A DNA stretch of 64,000 nt, taken from Xanthostigma xanthostigma (lineage: Eukaryota; Arthropoda; Insecta; Raphidioptera; Raphidiidae). A program made the position numbers and the translations under genes. The DNA lies in NCBI GenBank assembly GCA_963575645.1, contig OY754468.1, forward strand, positions 5,456,001 to 5,520,000. The letters run 5' to 3'. This document shows positions 1 through 10,530 of this stretch, one piece after another (position 1 is the stretch's first letter; every line of letters begins with the position of its first letter). Below the pieces are notes generated by a model. That model ran no database searches, was not told the DNA's origin, and worked only from the letters and a program-made list of their open reading frames with translations.

Positions 1-7
1 GTAGCAT

Positions 8-218
8 GAACGCATTACAGAAGTAAAACTTCTACTTGCAAATCATACGATTGCGTTTGGACAAGTGGAAAAAATGTGTTACGAGATAGTTTCACGTTCA
101 GATATTTCGTCTGTACAAGATAATTTGAACGTAAAACTATCTCGTAACACTTTTTTTCCACTTGTCCAAATACAATCGTATGATTTGCAACTAGAAGTTT
201 CACTTCTGTAATGCGTTC
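8..218. repeat. Fold-back (hairpin) element, ~211 bp
   Basis: The left arm (8 to about 103) is the reverse complement of the right arm (about 122-218) with only a few mismatches, leaving a loop of under 20 nt. The outer ends read GAACGCATTACAG and CTGTAATGCGTTC. The open frame here is a by-product of the palindrome. No coding capacity or target duplication is visible, because the left flank is cut by the window edge. Family unknown. Confidence 0.85.
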
Positions 219-421
219 TCGTAACACATTTTTAATTTTTTCGCAGGTTTACTGCAAATAATAAATAAGAAAACACAAGCAGATAACAAAATTTTCGCAG
301 ATTTACTGCAAATATTGCTTTTTTAGCTCAAGTATTATTCTGAAAAATTAGTCGAAAATTTTATATCTAATAGGTATACATAAAAATAATTAGAAAAAAA
401 TAAATAAAAAAACAAATTGTT

Positions 422-495
422 CCGCGCACCTGACGGTAATCTAACCCGGGCCGGCCACGTGGTATGCCAGCATTCTACCACTGAACTACCAATGC
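422..495 (-). pseudogene. tRNA-Gly-like pseudogene or SINE head
   Basis: On the minus strand the sequence starts GCATTGGTAGTTCAGTGG, as in eukaryotic tRNA-Gly (A box), and carries a T-arm-like GCCCGGGTTAGATTACC (B box with changes). The anticodon stem does not pair well and the 3' acceptor half does not match the 5' half, so it is not a functional tRNA. A T-rich stretch follows it on the minus strand. Either a decayed tRNA copy or a tRNA-derived SINE head. Confidence 0.65.
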
Positions 496-1254
496 TTACA
501 AATAATCATTGTTTATATAGGGTTACTAATAGTACAATTTCGTGACAAAATCCGTTACATAGGGAAACGAGTTTACCCCCATTTTTAAAGAAGTATTCAC
601 TTCAAAAATAACAACTGACACACAAACAATAATTTAACTTTTATGGAATTGGTATAGAGCGATTAGTTTTGTTTTACTTTACCGCACTTGGGCGTAAAAG
701 ATTAATTTAAATGCCTATGTACATGTATGTACATTGTACAATCACGCTATCATTAACATTTCGATGTTGCTTTGAGTTTTAAAATTATTTTCATAATGAT
801 AGACTTTTCGTGTATGGCTCCTAGAGAGCTGTTTCAATTTTAACGCCAAAAAAAGCGAGCCTTCGTAAAGTTGTCAAACTGTACGAACAGTTGGTCAGCA
901 AGAAAAGTACCCGTAACAAACGAGCATCGTTAGAGTAGAAGAGAGCTTATTTAAATTGCCTTTTAAAAGCGATGCAAACTTTCGGTCGAAAGGACTTAGA
1001 CATTCTTTTGTCGAGATTGAAAGTCGCCCAACAAACGACAATATTTATTATTATTATTATTACGTAAGTATATTTATATTACAGACGTGTGTAGGTTGAG
1101 GGTTGGGGCCATTGAGGGAGATCATTATAAAATAGCTACAACGACGACGGTGTGCTGTGCTTATGTGAGTAGGGAATACTGGTAAATGTTGCATAACTTC
1201 TTAATCATTTAAATACAGAGTTCATAAAGTGTGTTTTTTAAGTAGCGTTATCGT
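496..1254. other. No gene seen
   Basis: AT-rich DNA with no recognisable coding or repeat family apart from a short ATT microsatellite near 1043-1062. Confidence 0.5.
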
Positions 1255-2146
1255 TAGTGGTGGGTCATTGACGATTTTTTGTGTCAACGAAACGAAACCG
1301 TTAACTGTGTTACGTCACAGTTACATAACTATAAGTTTACTCAAATCTTTGATTAACGTCTGATTAGAACTCTTCAGTAATGTTGTATATAAAATTAATT
1401 GTGAAAATTGTACTAAGAATTATATTGGTCAAACAAAAAGAGCTCTTAAAACAAGAATAAGAGAACACCAAAATAATCATAAACAAACATAATGTAATAA
1501 CTAAACACAAATTAGAACTTGACAACAAAATTAATTGGGAAAATATAAAAATTTTAGATAATAAAACTAATTTTTTTAAAAGAAATATTTCGAAAATGTT
1601 ACATATAAAATCAAATAAAAATTCTCTCAATGCTCAATTAGATACGGAAAATTTAAGTAATATATAATATACCTATAATATTATTTTGAAATAATATTAT
1701 GTTTTTAATAATTGTTTCTTTCTTTTTAGGTATTCACAATTGTTTCCATGACTATCTACTTAATAAAAAATTGTTTGTTATTATTTTTTCATTATTTTGA
1801 TATTTATTAATAATTTGAAGGAATTTTATAAAAAGCGAATTAATATTACCTAATTATTTTTTATATTTTTTTAGATCAGTTTTGAAGAAGATCCATATCC
1901 GGATCGAAACGTTAATGTATAAATTATATATTTTGTTAATATATCGTCTGAAAAATTGGTCGATAATTTTACTATAAGTTTACATTAACTTTAAAGAACG
2001 CTAGACGGAACCATTGCAAAGCAAAGCCTATAGCACAGAGCAGTGGCGCTCGGAGTGAGTCATTCACAAAAAAAAGAGCGACTCGCTCCGCTCCGAAGAA
2101 AAAGTCGTTCATTATGAACGACTCGTTAAGGAGTGACACATCACTA
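1255..2146. mobile_element. hAT-like element split by a PLE insertion
   Basis: The left end TAGTGGTGGGTCA (1255) and the right end TGACACATCACTA (ending 2146) form inverted termini with a few mismatches. The right part (about 2030-2130) shares CACAGAGCARTGGCGCTCGG with the element at 6852. The middle, 1341-1970, is a later PLE. No 8-bp target duplication is convincing (GTTATCGT against AAATTGCA), so assignment to hAT rests on the termini and the related copies. Confidence 0.5.
1341..1970 (+). mobile_element. Penelope-like element (family PLE-A), 3' part with GIY-YIG remnant
   Basis: A 13-bp direct repeat, ACTATAAGTTTAC, flanks the insertion at 1328-1340 and 1971-1983. From 1379 the translation contains YKINCENCTKNYIGQTKRAL and TRIREHQNN, the GIY-YIG nuclease signature (Y-I-G, then R, then EH) of PLE proteins; further C-terminal sequence (KSNKNSLNAQLDTENLSNI) ends near 1667. 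The frame is degraded. The 3' part (about 1870-1970) is the PLE-A terminal repeat with a hammerhead-like core, TTGAAGA-stem-GAAAC. At the 5' end a 36-nt segment (1341-1376) is the inverted tail seen on other PLE-A copies. Reverse transcriptase sequence is missing. Confidence 0.85.
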
Positions 2147-2329
2147 AAATTGCAAGGTGTTTTAACCAAAAAACTTAAGTTTGTTTTTTAAAAAAAGGAG
2201 TTGGTAAGAAAAAGCAAGAATTATTTTTTACTCAAAATTTTCAACGGTAACAATAGATAAAATTTAGAACAGAGTTTCTTAGATTTTGTAGAAATTCATA
2301 ATAAAATGATCATGATGTATATAAAAGAC

Positions 2330-2584
2330 TTGCACTGACCCTGAAGATGAAAATATATTTCGGTTTTATTTGCTAGACTTCGTATATTTATTTGTTTCAA
2401 ATCTTGGGACAGCTTTTTCAACTACTTCCCGTTATCCGATTGAGTTGAAATTTTGCATAGGTATGTAGTTTCGATGACTATACAATATTATAATTCCGAC
2501 TTTAGTTTGGATGCAAATCGCACTTTCGGTTTGGCCGCGAAAGCGTAACAGTTACTTTCGTATTTATAATATTAGTATGGATTT
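2330..2584 (-). mobile_element. Helitron-like terminus and decayed PLE-like end
   Basis: CCTGAAGATGAAAATATATTTCGG at 2340-2363 resembles the arm of PLE-B (16463-16490) with a decayed GAAAC. From about 2430 the sequence has the pattern common in insect Helitron-type repeats and ends near 2579 in TATAATATTAGTATGGA, the reverse complement of the TCYATACTAATATTATA start. No protein is encoded. Confidence 0.4.
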
Positions 2585-2679
2585 CTGTTGCCGAATGTCA
2601 GGTCACTATTTGTTTTCTATAATACTTAGTGGTAAACTTATTGTCTTCTTATTTAAATAATAAAAAAGAAATATTTTTT

Positions 2680-2951
2680 TAATATACCACGTTTTTAAAG
2701 AGAACTAAAAAGTATGAAATAATTTCTTTACAGACAGATTTTTAACTTGTAAAATTTTAAACGAAAAACGTGGGGCGCATTATTCGTTTAGATTTTTTCA
2801 TTGATAGCTACTCTCTACACTTCTTATATAACTGTCGCATGTGCCCCACGTTTTTCGTTTCAAATCCTAAAAGTTAAAAATCTGTCTGTAAAGAAATTAT
2901 TTTATACTTTTTAGACTTTTTAGTTCGTTTTAAAAACGAGGTATATATTAT
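2680..2951. repeat. Fold-back element with GTGGGGYGC-closed loop (family Y-like)
   Basis: The arms 2680 to about 2787 and about 2840-2951 are inverted copies. They close on GTGGGGCGC on the left and GTGCCCCAC on the right, and enclose a unique loop containing TTTCATTGATAGCTA. The same loop motif and the same closing motif occur in the fold-backs at 27687-28330 and 39310-39790, although their arms differ. Confidence 0.7.
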
Positions 2952-3041
2952 AAAACAATTTTAATCCTTTTATTGATTTTATACATTTTAGTAAAAAAAA
3001 ACAAACATAAATCGCAAATATATAATAATGATTTTATATAT

Positions 3042-3100
3042 TCCATGGGAAACCGAACCCGGTTATTAGCGCGACACTCTAACTAACTCGACCATAAACC
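3042..3100 (-). pseudogene. tRNA-like fragment
   Basis: The minus strand reads GGTCGAGTTAGTTAGAGTG (A-box/D-arm like), then CGCGCTAATAACC and GGGTTCGGTTTCCC (T-arm with B box). It resembles a shortened tRNA-Ile-type sequence. It is too short between A and B boxes for a normal cloverleaf. Probably a tRNA-derived SINE head or a relic. Confidence 0.5.
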
Positions 3101-3106
3101 AGTGAC

Positions 3107-3623
3107 TGCTACGTGTCTTACAACGGTAAACAACTAGGAATGAATTATATGGATCTGTCCACCCGGACAGACACACAAGAATGCGAGTAAAACGTAGTAA
3201 AAAAAGACGTTAACTGATTTTTGTATTGTTCGTACACAAGAAGTTTCAATTCGGACATGTGTGCCGCGACACGTGATTTTTTCAATTTCATGGTATCATT
3301 ATATTCATATTATAATGTGGCGTTATATATGAGTAAGAGTATGTATGTATGTATGAAATGTGTGTGTGTATGTGTGTGTGCGTTTGAGCTTATAACAGTT
3401 TGAGCTAGCATAACATGTTTAAATATGACCAGTCCAGTAGAATAAACTAACTAGCTGCCTGTTCCCTTTATTATAACAACAAACATGTTAGCCAAACGTA
3501 CAGCCACCTGCCAAAGGTGACTGAACAAGTCTTGCTCTGCGTTGCAGAAAAAATAGGCATGATGACAGATTTTTAAATCCAGTTCTATAATAATAATAAT
3601 AATAATAACAATAATAATAATAA
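3107..3623. repeat. Non-coding stretch with GT and AAT microsatellites
   Basis: It contains TATGTATGTATG and GTGTGTGTATGTGTGTGTG tracts at about 3338-3380 and an AAT tract at about 3591-3623 that directly abuts the LINE fragment. No gene recognised. Confidence 0.6.
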
Positions 3624-4496
3624 TCGTTTGCATCTCTAACGCCAGATCAGGCAAGGCATACAATAAAGAAGGCAGAGCAAAAATTCCTGCTCAAACAACA
3701 TACCGATAAACCGATGCATGGAATTTATTATAAGAACATCGATACATGTGGTTTATCAAAGGATCTGACGTTTGCCTTCTTGCGGTCAGCTGGGCTGAAG
3801 TCTGAAACTGAGGGATTTGTTTTGGCGTGTCAAGACGGCGTTATAAACACTCTTATGTACCGCCGTTTAATTATGGATGCGGAAGTAATAGATACTTCTT
3901 GCAGAGCATGTCGATCGCATCCAGAGACGCTCATGCATCTCTTATCAGCATGCAGTTATTATGCAAGCTGTGCCTACATCCATCGCCACAATGCTGCTCT
4001 AAGAGTCTTATACTATCACCTAAGGCATCATTACGGTATTGATAAAACTCCCGTTCTGCCTTATGTTCCTGGAGATATTGAGTCCGTTGTAGAGAATGAA
4101 TCATGTAAAATTTTCTGGAACTATTCATTCAGTACTACCAGGCAACTTTCAGCTACAAAGCCTGATATAGTTCTCCTTGATAAATCTGCGCGATCTATGT
4201 ATGTCATCGAGTTCTCAGCTCCTGCTGAAACGAACATAGCCGCGAAGGAGACTGACAAACGGACAAAATATCAAGACCTACTTTTTGAGCTCAGGAAGCA
4301 GTACCCAGAGTATTCTGTCAAATTAATTGTCCTTATAATTGGTGTCCTTGGAGGAGCCAAACCGTCACTGTTGGCAAGTATGAAAGCTATTCCGGCATGT
4401 CAGCGCAATGCTGAATCACTAGTCTGCCGCATGCAGAAGGCTGTGCTTATTGGGTCGCTCCGTGTACTCCGTGCGCACGACCCAAACTCACTGTAA
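3624..4496 (+). pseudogene. C-terminal part of a LINE ORF: zinc knuckle and restriction-like endonuclease
   Basis: The frame is open from about 3624 to the stop at 4494-4496; the in-frame ATG at 3714 is unlikely to be the true start because coding sequence continues upstream (AEQKFLLKQHTDKPMHG). The translation has a CCHC knuckle (CRACRSHPETLMHLLSAC), then RHNAALRVLYYHLRHHYG, then KPDIVLLDK and VIEFSAPAE followed by KRTKYQ. This is the PD...D/E...K arrangement of the restriction-like endonuclease carried C-terminally by R2/R4-type non-LTR retrotransposons, which nicks target DNA for reverse transcription. Reverse transcriptase is absent, so the element is 5'-truncated. The frame itself is undamaged, suggesting a young insertion. 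It is not in rDNA. Confidence 0.8.
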
Positions 4497-4627
4497 TCGC
4501 CCATTTCATGGTTTGAGACGCGGTTATGGTTTCAACTTGCTCCGCAAGTATCCCTTGTGTGACGGTGACGAACCCGAAGTTTAGGGGGCTTGTGGATGCA
4601 AAATTCTTTAAGGAATTTATCCTTCAC

Positions 4628-4654
<27 letters not shown>
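3624..4654 (+). mobile_element. 5'-truncated R2/R4-type LINE, copy 1
   Basis: The endonuclease frame is followed by a 3' UTR (about 4497-4627) and an AAT tail (4628-4654), a typical LINE 3' structure. The 3' UTR and tail recur at 31050-31215 in copy 2. Directly after the tail (about 4655-4700) lies a short second fragment matching the AKETDKRTKYQDLLFE region of the same ORF, so two fragments are abutted. Confidence 0.8.
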
Positions 4655-4658
<4 letters not shown>

Positions 4659-4779
4659 GAGACTGAGAAGCGGACAAAATAACAAAACCTTCATCTTGAA
4701 AAAAAGGTTAGTGACGGTCTCCATAATTCCGACTGATTGACTTATTGGGGAGAATTAGGATTATTCGAAAAGATTGAAA

Positions 4780-5375
4780 ATTGAATAATTGACAGACTTT
4801 TGAAAACTAATTTGTAAATATCATGATTTTTTTCGATAATTTTGCGTCGAAAAAAATAGAACCACTCGGAATTTCCAAAAGATCCCAGTTTATCTTACGA
4901 CTATACATGTGCCAAATTTACCATAACAATTTCAAAACAATCGGTCAAACCTTTTGGGATATCGTGGAGATAAGTTAGTAAAACACAGTTTTGATAAAAC
5001 CCGTTTAAAGATTCAAGTGCGATTTAAACTACGAAATCTTAACTCATCCTTAAAATTTGCAAAAAGCTCACCAAAATTCACTAGAATTGAAATAATATTA
5101 TAACAAAAACAAAAAAAAAAAATGGGTTTATCGGGTTTTGCTTGTTTGCTCCGCATTTGTTTTAGGTCTCAAGTAACAAGCCGACACGTCACAAAAGGCT
5201 CCGTGCCCAGCGCTCAACTGAGCGCTCCGAACAGCTCTTTGAACAGCTGTAACTTTCCAAGTTCGAATATTATAAAATCATTTTACCAGCGTGTTCTAAA
5301 TATTTAGGATAAATTAGGAATAAATGCAAAAAAAATGAACTTATTACATGGGGTGACCCCCTTAATGGTTAATTT
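4780..5375 (+). repeat. Interspersed repeat family Q, copy 1
   Basis: It matches 41741-42268 plus 42926-42995 in long stretches: a TATCGTGGAGA block, an AAAACACAGTTTT block, the AGCGCTCCGAACAGCT block and a final TGACC-CCTTAA block. The second copy is interrupted by a family-Z element. No frame with recognisable protein; class unknown. Confidence 0.6.
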
Positions 5376-5404
5376 ACTGCCCTATTTTTTAATTCGGTGC
5401 TCTT

Positions 5405-5650
5405 GGTTTTTTCGTTAAAATCTTAGATTTTCTTCCATACGGTGGAAGTACAAGTTTTATATGGTGGAGGTGCGGGTCAAGTTGGCACCACCACCAAAAC
5501 GGAACAATGTCAATAATAATGTATAAGATTTAAGGGCTTATTTAATGCGCCATTTATAAACGTGGAAATTTTGATTTTTTCGTCAAAATTCTTGATTTTT
5601 TTCTGTACGGTGGAAATACGGGTTAAATGTGGTGGAGGTGCGGGTCACAC
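5405..5650 (+). repeat. Two-unit direct repeat
   Basis: Two related segments, about 5412-5485 and 5578-5650, share TTTTTTCGT, TACGGTGGAA and the ATGGTGGAGGTGCGGGTCA block, spaced about 166 bp apart. Non-coding. Confidence 0.6.
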
Positions 5651-5689
5651 ATGGTGGAAACCTCAGTACAATATTATGTTGTAAAAATA

Positions 5690-6425
5690 AATACGAAGCA
5701 AAATCTATAACTTTCGAAGGATTTAATTGATTTTAACGAAATTTGGTCCACATGTTGGAATCTATCACCGCACGAAGTACATTTAAAATAGGCCCAATCG
5801 GGCCACTTTAAAGTTGGGTTTTAGGGGTTGACAAATATTTTTGGGCCCAAAAATACCGAAAAATGTCTCCGAATCGTTTCAAAATTGAAATTTGGCCTAT
5901 TAGTAAAAATAAAAATGTGTTGCCAAAATTTTATTAAAATCGGCTCGACAGGACCGGACTTAAAAATTTTATGAAAACGTTAGTTTGTAGATATATGGAT
6001 TTACTTAGTGAAGGATGAATTTTATTTGGTATTTGATAGTAATATTGAAATTAAAAAATAAATATTATTTTAAGGGATGTATTAAGGGGTTAAAAACAAA
6101 AGGGTCAATAAATAAAATTATCGACCAATTTTTCAGACAATATATTAACAAAAAATATAATTAATACATTAACGTTTCGATCCGGATTTGGATCTTCTTC
6201 AGAATTGATCTAAAAAATATAAAAAAATAATTAATATTTAATTTCTAATTCGCTTTATATAAAATTCTTTCAAATTATTAAATACATAGTATCAAAATAT
6301 TAAAAAAATAATAACCTATTATTATTTTGAATTTGGACAAAAGGGTTAAGTTCACTGCCTGTGTTAGCAAATACACTATATTGTCGGCAGGATTTCGCAC
6401 TGCGACCCGAGTTTTTTTTAGTCAT
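5690..6425 (+). mobile_element. Family W element, copy 1 (5' truncated, split by PLE-A)
   Basis: It shares AAATTTGGTCCACATGTTGG, CGACAGGACCGGACTTA and the end block GCAAATACACTATATTGTCGG with ACTGCGACCCGAGTTTTT with copies at 29971-30696 and 44515-45237. It lacks the 5' part with the TA microsatellite. A PLE-A hairpin (6106-6337) interrupts it. Confidence 0.7.
6106..6337. mobile_element. PLE-A terminal fragment, 232 bp
   Basis: The 10-bp direct repeat ACAAAAGGGT flanks the insertion at 6096-6105 and 6338-6347, inside family W. The insert is the inverted PLE-A terminal repeat: GTTTCGATCC and GGATCTTCTTCAG give, on the minus strand, CTGAAGA, a stem-loop and GAAAC. No second arm is present in this copy. 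Confidence 0.8.
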
Positions 6426-6851
6426 CAAACGTCTTGGTCGTTTCTGTGATGCGAGTGTAAGGTGGTAGAAGGTTGATTCTAACGGCGTATGGAGATAAAA
6501 TAATGATGTTTGTGTATATATTAGATGTACAAGGTAGACAGTCCGGCTGGATGGACGTTCTGGACTATAGGTATACACTTAAGTGGGTCCGTAGTGTTAC
6601 CAACCTACAAGGCGAACGTTAGCTGCCGGACGGGAGCAATGCAGGTACATATTTATTGTGTATTATACGTAGTACCCTATAACGAGTGCTACGGGAGTCA
6701 AGTCAGTCGGTCGCAGCTACGGCCACCGGACACATATTATACAGAGTGTTTAATTTATCGTGTTATAATTTTTTAAATACGTTTGCAGCAAGGGGAGTTA
6801 TTTCGTAGAATCTAGAAGAATAGGCTACATGTTGGCGAGCCATATGTTATA
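6426..6851. other. No gene seen
   Basis: Moderate GC, non-coding; no repeat family shared with the rest of the window was recognised. Confidence 0.4.
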
Positions 6852-7350
6852 TAGTGATGTGTCAACATGAATCTTTATTGGGAGCTGGCTTCGTGCGCTC
6901 CGCTCAGAGGGAGTCGTTCAAAGGAGCGACACTAGACAGTACGCACTACACAAGAGTGCAGGCTGCAGAGGTGTGAACTGTCATATTATGTATGCTCACT
7001 GCTCAGGAGTCACACACTCAGCTCTGAGCTCATTTTAATATGTTTCTGATCTTATATTATTCGCATTTCGGATAAACTATAAAGTATAACAAAAGCTTAA
7101 CAATAATAATGTTTATTGTCACAATATTATATCTTTGTCAACGACGTCAATGTGAATGGTTTAAGTCACTGTAATCTTAGTACTATTACACTTACAGTGT
7201 GTCATTCAACATTAAATGACTCAGCAAAGATAACTCCGTACGTGCAAAATTCACTAGTGCCTCTGTGGCTTGTGCTGTGTGCGCTCTGTAAAATGTGCGA
7301 ATGCAACAGTACAGAACAGCTCAGCACAGAGCAATGGCGCTCGGAGAAAA
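6852..7350 (+). mobile_element. hAT-like element (TAGTGATGTGTCA terminus)
   Basis: The left end TAGTGATGTGTCAAC matches, reversed, the right end of the element at 1255-2146 and the fragment at 63487-63560. Internal GGAGCTGGCT-GTGCGCTCCGC is shared with 63500-63530, and CACAGAGCAATGGCGCTCGG near 7326 with 2036-2055. The right terminus is not clear; it runs into Harbinger-like DNA near 7355. No transposase frame. Confidence 0.5.
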
Positions 7351-7354
7351 TAAT

Positions 7355-7625
7355 TTTCTAGATGAATTTGGTACGCGCGCAATGACAATTCTTATGTTAA
7401 CAAAAGCAAGCGTTTATTGTCTCTGAACAGAACACGCACCCTGTCGCCATGTTTGTTTGTGGACGTTTGCCCATGCGCCTACGTTTTTCGATTGGTTTTT
7501 GCTCAAAACGAGCGGACAAATAAGTCCGAAAATCTTTTTTGTGACCACGCACGCGAGCCCGCAGTGACGTGATTTTCATCTTCGCAGTAAGCGCACCAAT
7601 CAGTGCAAGTCCCAGCGTCATTGTA
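7355..7625. mobile_element. Internal fragment of a Harbinger-type MITE
   Basis: TGGTACGCGCGCARTGACA, the GTCTGTTGTCT-like block and a GGACGTTTGCCCA block are shared with the interior of the Harbinger element at 38508-38953, and the TGTTCAGAGACAATAAAC type block with 59582-60509. The open frame across it is not coding. Termini are missing. Confidence 0.45.
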
Positions 7626-7639
7626 AGTTTTGCCGCCCG

Positions 7640-9010
7640 ATAGAGTAGTATTGTAGGGTTGTTTCAGGTTCTTTTATGTTGTTAATACATCTGACTTTGT
7701 TTTAATTATATTTATTTATAAAACACCAACCTCAACGTATGTGAGCTTACACTGGCACCACCTGTTCACTATATACCTCCTTCTTAACGTATAATACACA
7801 TATATTTAAATGAATCAAAATGCAAACTATGCGTTATTAACTATAATAATAATAAATTTATTGTTTATGAAGATATACATCTTATAACAAGGGTTTGTTT
7901 CTAGTATTACTTCAAATAAGGTGTATAGTTTTTAAAATTGTGAAAATACAAAACATGTCTGATCAGATTAGCAAAACATAAAAATAAATAATGAGTTATA
8001 TCATTCGTTAATTATAAACGATCTCAATTTTAACACATTTATAACATTAGTAATATAAATTATTAACTTTTGAAAAACTGTTAGCTGTTAATAATATTTG
8101 TGCAAAATTTGAATCTGCAGTAAAATTTGTAATTTCAGTAAGAAATTGCACTCGAATACCCTTGTAAATTGGGAAGCGTACTAGAAAATGAAATAAAGTT
8201 TCTCTTTCATATAAGTTACATAAGCTGCATATATTTTCAGTATCAAAACAATATGAATTACTCTTAAAATATATGGGAAAGAAATCATCCCTCATTACCC
8301 GGAGTTGACAAAATATTCTTTTTTTGTTTATATTTATTTGATATGTCAAATAGGGTTCAATTTCATTATGTATCTTTAAAAATTCATATTGACTATTAAA
8401 TGACGATAATTGAATTCTAGATAGGTCTTCCCTGATTAAATTACCTTCAATATTTTTTAATATCGAAAGCAATCGGTTATTCAATGTTGCACAATCTTGT
8501 GCATTCCAAACATCTTCGCCCTCACCGATTAAAACATATTTTTTTAACTGAGATGCCCAATTAAACTTTTCTATATTGTCAGTGCTTGTGTCCAACTGCA
8601 GAAGTTTGTTATAGCATAATTTGGGGTATCTATTATCAGGCATCGCGAGTAGTTTTTTCCAGCATACAAGAGATTTTTTAACAACATCTACTATCAATTT
8701 TCGTTGTCTTGTTTCCATTCGAACAATGTAGTCAGGAACATTACGTGGCAAATAAAGCAACGATTTAAAAAATCTTACTTGTACCCTTTCAATTAGTTCG
8801 GGGTATCTAAGCCCCCAGACTTCCGCAGAGTACAAAAGCACTGACAATATAAGAGTGTTAAATAACTGTACACGAGCATTCCAGGAGTCCAGTATGCGTT
8901 ATTAACTATAACATTATTATTATTAATGGTTTTAATTAACACTACCTTGCAGTTTTACATTGCAATTGATATAACGTAACTTAACCTACTTAATGTATGC
9001 CACTACAATA
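7640..9010 (+). repeat. Repeat family H, copy 1, split by a LINE
   Basis: Sequence on both sides of the LINE (7640-7845 and 8911-9010) matches 45892-46170 across ATGCAAACTATGCGTTATTA and the following TTTTACATT and CTACTTAA blocks. The 45892 copy lacks the LINE and is therefore the empty site. No protein recognised. Confidence 0.65.
7846..8892 (-). mobile_element. 5'-truncated LINE, 1,047 bp, with 18-bp target duplication
   Basis: TATGCGTTATTAACTATA occurs at 7828-7845 and 8893-8910. The minus-strand frame 8847-8047 (266 aa) begins inside a reverse transcriptase C-terminal region: LLYSAEVWGLRYPELIERVQ, then FFKSLLYLPRNVPDYIVRME, and later CSLCNLYERETLFHF, a knuckle-like C-x2-C-x(n)-H of LINE ORF2 proteins. 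The frame is intact from its truncation point. The 3' UTR ends in an ATT tail at about 7846-7860. Jockey/CR1-like clade is the best guess. The ATG at 8847 is internal, not a true start. Confidence 0.85.
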
Positions 9011-9089
9011 TAAAGGATCCCAATAGATGTATAGATTTTGATATTTTTCGGAAGTTACCAAACCAGCCTGTAAACGAAGTAGCCTGCGT

Positions 9090-9194
9090 ATATATATATA
9101 TATATCACAGGACGGTGTATGGGACTCACTCGACCATGTAATGGTCAAACTGGTCAAACAGAGAAGCTAACAAACATACGCACACACACACACA
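9090..9194. repeat. TA and CA microsatellites
   Basis: A TA run at about 9090-9106 and a CA run at about 9179-9194, about 70 bp apart, in non-coding DNA. Confidence 0.8.
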
Positions 9195-9488
9195 GTCATG
9201 TAATATGTCCGCGCAGAATATTATGAAGGGGAAGTTTGTATTGTTAGTGATTGTTAAGCGTTTAATGGAAAATACATAACGTTACTGATACTGCAGGGAT
9301 TCGAACAGCGGTTCCCTTTGCTTTGGTATCTCAAGTGAAATATAATATGTATTAATTTGTTCTGCCGAAATGGTTTCAGTACACGGCGGACACGTTTAAA
9401 CGGATCCATTTTCAGGACAGACAAACTGACCGTTTGATTTTCAGAATCGCGATCGTGTTTAATAATAATAATGAGTTTAATATTCATT

Positions 9489-9795
9489 TCTCAAGCGAGC
9501 GGGGTGGCGTAGTGGTGACACTCGTATTCGGGAGGTACCTGGTTCGAATCCCGGCGGGGGCAGATGTGGCTGGGACTTTTTCTGCTGCCTCTCGCCGAGA
9601 AACGGTAATTCCTGCACCGGCCATCTTGTTGAGGTTTTCCATGGTTTCCCTTAACAATTCCAGATAAATATCGAGATGGTTCCTTATTCAAGGCCTAGGC
9701 CAAATTACCCGTCAAACTCCTATGCTCAAAATTTGTCTACCTTATCTTAATGTCCTAAAATTCCTTCATTCGCTCATTGTTATTAATTAAGTGGA
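9489..9795 (+). mobile_element. tRNA-derived SINE
   Basis: The head (about 9497-9562) has an A box (TGGCGTAGTGG) and a perfect B box (GGTTCGAATCC), the split Pol III promoter. It is followed by a conserved-looking body (GAGAAACGGTAATTCCTGCA, GGTTTTCCATGGTTTCCCTT, AGATAAATATCGAGATGGTT) seen in insect SINEs. The anticodon arm is not tRNA-like enough to be functional. The 3' end is near 9795 in TTATTAATTAA; no clean target duplication. No protein. Confidence 0.8.
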
Positions 9796-9857
9796 AGAAA
9801 TGTAGAAAATAACGGGAAGTGTGGTAGATGGAAAAAACTACTTGCGCCTGTTAAGCA

Positions 9858-10053
9858 TACTTTGATTAATTTTTACATGACGTGGAACATATTATGAAGG
9901 TAACCATGATGGCAACGAATTGCAAATATCAAATTGAATACTAGCCATTACTCGCGTCACTTCACGCGATATCAGAAATTTTATTTTCTTTATATTAGTA
10001 TACTAAATTTCAACATTGGAATGGTCCCGTCGCCCAATTGGCTGGATTTTTTT
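9858..10053 (+). repeat. Family X, 3' part
   Basis: It matches the 3' third of the family-X copies at 37531-38188 and 46965-47622: TTTGATTAATTTTTACATGA, the CCGCGTCAC/GATATCAGAAATTTTAT block, and the end GGAATGGTCC...CCAATTGGCTGG. Confidence 0.75.
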
Positions 10054-10269
10054 TGTTAAGAATGTGCAAAAACGTACTTACGTTGTTTCAAACGTTGAAA
10101 TTTTTTAGGTAATCATTTCCTTCATATTAATTAGGTGTTTTAGTAATTTTAACAATTTTACAATGACGTGCTAAAACTAAGCGAAATAAATATGTTTATT
10201 AAAATGAAATATTTTTCCTCGCAATGATTTCTTCATGAACCACAAAGTATGAATGAATAAATTAGGGGT

Positions 10270-10530
10270 TAAAACTTAATAGCCCGTTATACACGTCATC
10301 CTTAATAAATTTTTTTGCTCCCTCTTGTCCTGGATCTAGTCCTCCAATAGTTTGGATCTACTCATGAACTCCAGAAGATTCACCTTAGGAATTACTCCTC
10401 TCCCATCAATATATCCAAAGATGGTTGTTCTCCTGTAGGCTAGGGCCTCGCATTCGAACAGTAAATGGTTGGCTGTTTTGTCCTCCATTTCGAAAAATCT
10501 ACACTGGGTCGATTCCTGACGTATCCCCAT
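10270..10530 (-). pseudogene. LINE ORF2 C-terminal fragment (RNase H/knuckle end)
   Basis: The minus strand encodes QCRFFEMEDKTANHLLFECE and then ALAYRRTTIFG, FMSRSKLLED. The pattern CRxC-x-E-E-T-x-H-L-L-x-x-C with ALxxxRxxxxG is the zinc-knuckle C-terminus of R1/Jockey-type LINE proteins; the second cysteine is F here. About 64 codons remain. The frame stops abruptly at 10530, head to head with an unrelated plus-strand LINE fragment. Confidence 0.65.

Noticed and set aside
3624-4496. Host gene with ATG at 3714
   Set aside because: Knuckle plus endonuclease motifs, AAT tail and a second copy at 29868 show it is a LINE 3' end.
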